The position numbers and the translations under genes were made by a program. Shown here piece by piece: positions 62,104-64,000 of a DNA stretch of 64,000 nucleotides. How positions within the stretch are numbered: the stretch's first letter is position 1; each line of letters starts with the position of its first letter. This DNA is from Favolaschia claudopus. Taxonomy: Eukaryota > Basidiomycota > Agaricomycetes > Agaricales > Mycenaceae. The DNA is taken from the NCBI GenBank assembly GCA_037176885.1, contig JAWWNJ010000020.1, positions 930,001 to 994,000 of the forward strand, written 5' to 3'. The notes below the pieces were generated by a model. The model was not told the DNA's origin. It saw only the letters and a program-made list of their open reading frames with translations, and made no database searches.

Positions 62104-64000
62104 ATTTCAATGAAGCAAAATAATGGAACTGGAAACTGAGCAGTGAGGTGAGCGAGTCTGCATACAGAGAACGACGAAAGCGATGACCTGTCTTTAGCTG
62201 GAGTCGACAGAAGACATAGGTCACAGGCAACGAAGACAATAGCGAGTTAAGACAACGAACTGGCCTCAAAGTAAAAGTGTGAGTGAGGTAGTTCGAGTCG
62301 ATGATTCTGTGTATTGATTGGAATTCCAGGGGCTGAATGTGCGTTTATGTGTGGAATGGATGCTGAAGGGATGCCATTGAAGAGGAGCTACTGAAGATTA
62401 GAGTCCGGGAGAGACAATGACACTGAAAAGAAAAGCCTAACAGAGTCCCCGAGGACATATCGGAGTGCGAACTATGATTGGTATAGGAGGTCGTCGAGAA
62501 ACGAGGCGCGTCGCGGTGATCATCGTCCAGTCCTCGTGCTGTCAGTCTCATTATTGACTTGGGAAGAGGGATCATGCGTGTACACATGTACAATACAACC
62601 AAATGTCAGAGTATCCTGGAGACAACAGTCGCCTCCAACAAACACATGAATAAATGGAACGGAAGGTAAAGACACCATTCTCGACAGTGAAAAGTCAAAT
62701 ATCGCTGGTCGGCATTGTCCAGTTTTCTGGTTGAACATTGGACCTTGACAGCTGAGAAATCATGTCATGTAGAGATTGAATCAAAGGAATTTGTTGGATT
62801 GACTATATTTCGAAGAGGCCATAATGGGCACCGGCCGGCCTAGTCGCAGCCAGTTGTAGCGAACATCTGACATTATAGGATATTGAATTGGATGAGTAGA
62901 AAGAAACTGTGGACGTTGACTGGAAGTCATGGAAATGTAAGAGCTGGGAGTCGGGAGCGAGCGAGCGAGATAGATACTGGCAGAGCCGTAACACCTGAGC
63001 ACTTTAAATATCAAGGCCTGCAGGATTCGGGACGTCGACGCTCAAGATTTGCTGAAGCTTCCCGGAGCCTCTTGAAGAGGATCTAGATGGCGGCATCGCC
63101 AACTGATCAGCTGAGGACTCGACGTTGCCCGGATTTTCTCTTGCTTCGAGTAGGACACCTCAGGCAGCTGCGGGATAAGCCTCCAGTGCTTTGATGGGGA
63201 CATTTGCAACAGGCTTTCTAGGACTCTGAGAGGCGCGCTTGCTGGCTTTCTGTTGGCTTTCTGGCGGAGATATTGTTTTCGGATCTAGTGCCCGATACTT
63301 AGATCGTGATTTCGGACAATTTGGAAAGCTGTGCATCGGGGAGAACCGGGCATCAATGGGTTACATCCGATGTGCTGCTTAGCTAATTATGAGGTTGGAG
63401 AGACCTTGTCAAGCAAGGTAATGTGAATTGTCGAGCAGTACAGCGCACAACGATAGAAATTCAAATAAAAGTCCACGATCGAAGATTTCATCTTGCCAGT
63501 CTCTCCCAATTTTGAGACGCCTCAATATCACGAGCTCCTGCCAAACCTTGCCATGCTCGTCTTCGAGATGAGCTCGAATGGTCTTTGTTTGATTACAGCA
63601 GTTTGCAGATGTAATGACACCACGTCGCATCACATGTAAAGAAAGCACGAAAAACACGTCTTCTTGTATCGCCTCGTTCTTGCTCGTTTCTTGCCCAATC
63701 TCGACTATTCTTGTATGTATGAGGTCGCCTTAGTCCGGGCCTCGAGACGCTGGTATTTTATTGGCAAAATTTCTTTTTGGCCGACATCCACTTGACATCC
63801 AGCTTCTCCAACATTGTCGCGCTCGGCGCGATTCTGGACGGAATCGCCCATGTGTAGGCGCACTTGGAAGGCATTTTTGGTCGCTCTTGGCATATGTGCA
63901 AGTTTAAATTGTGGCTGCCGGGTGTATATAACAACTTATCAGAATAATTTGTTTGGGACCATTTGATCTTACTCCATGGGCATACTCGGTATGACCAAAA
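62104..64000. other. Unassigned sequence to window end
   Basis: No domain was recognised. A segment at 63378-63415 recurs at 46621-46660. A minus-strand frame at 63705-63893 (AFQVRLHMGDSVQNRAERDN) might be part of an exon but cannot be supported. Confidence 0.3.

Noticed and set aside
1..64000. CRISPR array or bacterial operon
   Set aside because: No regularly spaced direct repeats; genes have spliceosomal introns, so the sequence is eukaryotic.

Overview
This window looks like a repeat-rich chromosome segment from a filamentous basidiomycete, most likely an Agaricomycete. The evidence is short 45-65 nt GT...AG introns, a Plavaka transposase, a basidiomycete-type MULE transposase, an EN-RT-RNase H LINE, Ty1/copia debris, a DUF6534-like membrane protein, and DNA helicase fragments of the PIF1/Helitron and RecQ types. 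I cannot name the species. All family calls come from reading motifs by eye; no database was searched.

Layout. 0-8 kb: a JmjC-domain gene (1.6-2.8 kb) among MITEs. 8.4-14.9 kb: a gene fragment followed by a 5'-truncated LINE (minus strand) whose ORF2 carries two related GC-rich hairpin cassettes, then a TA-MITE and a partly duplicated TIR element. 15-20 kb: tandem repeats, a small two-exon gene, three abutting MITEs and a degraded Plavaka transposase. 22.5-30.6 kb: the most nested part, with a gag-only LTR element encoding a KH domain that is split by a solo LTR, a Ser-rich secreted-type gene, a PIF1/Helitron-type helicase broken by an LTR that itself contains a CACTA-like MITE, Helentron-like 3' ends, and a RecQ-type fragment. 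31-38.4 kb: hAT-like non-autonomous elements, a MULE transposase relic and a Ty1/copia relic.

39.5-44.3 kb is a gene island: a 364-aa unknown (5 exons), an apparently intact 607-aa integrase-core (DDE) protein (5 exons), and a 317-aa BTB-like protein (3 exons) in head-to-head arrangement with the integrase. 45-56.8 kb holds foldback elements, a decayed PWWP/TFIIS-N-like gene, a repeat copy with a clean Helentron-like insertion, a hAT MITE with an 8-bp duplication, a DUF6534-like gene and a Mutator-type MITE with a 9-bp duplication. 57-60.4 kb has a decayed multi-exon gene paralogous to the 8.4-kb fragment, and a 243-aa four-exon gene. 60.8-64 kb is a TIR element with a tRNA-like sequence, then unassigned DNA.

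How it fits together: I see no operon or pathway. The window is mainly a stratified record of transposition in which target-site duplications and empty-site comparisons let many insertions be bounded to the base. Host-like genes are few and each has its own introns.
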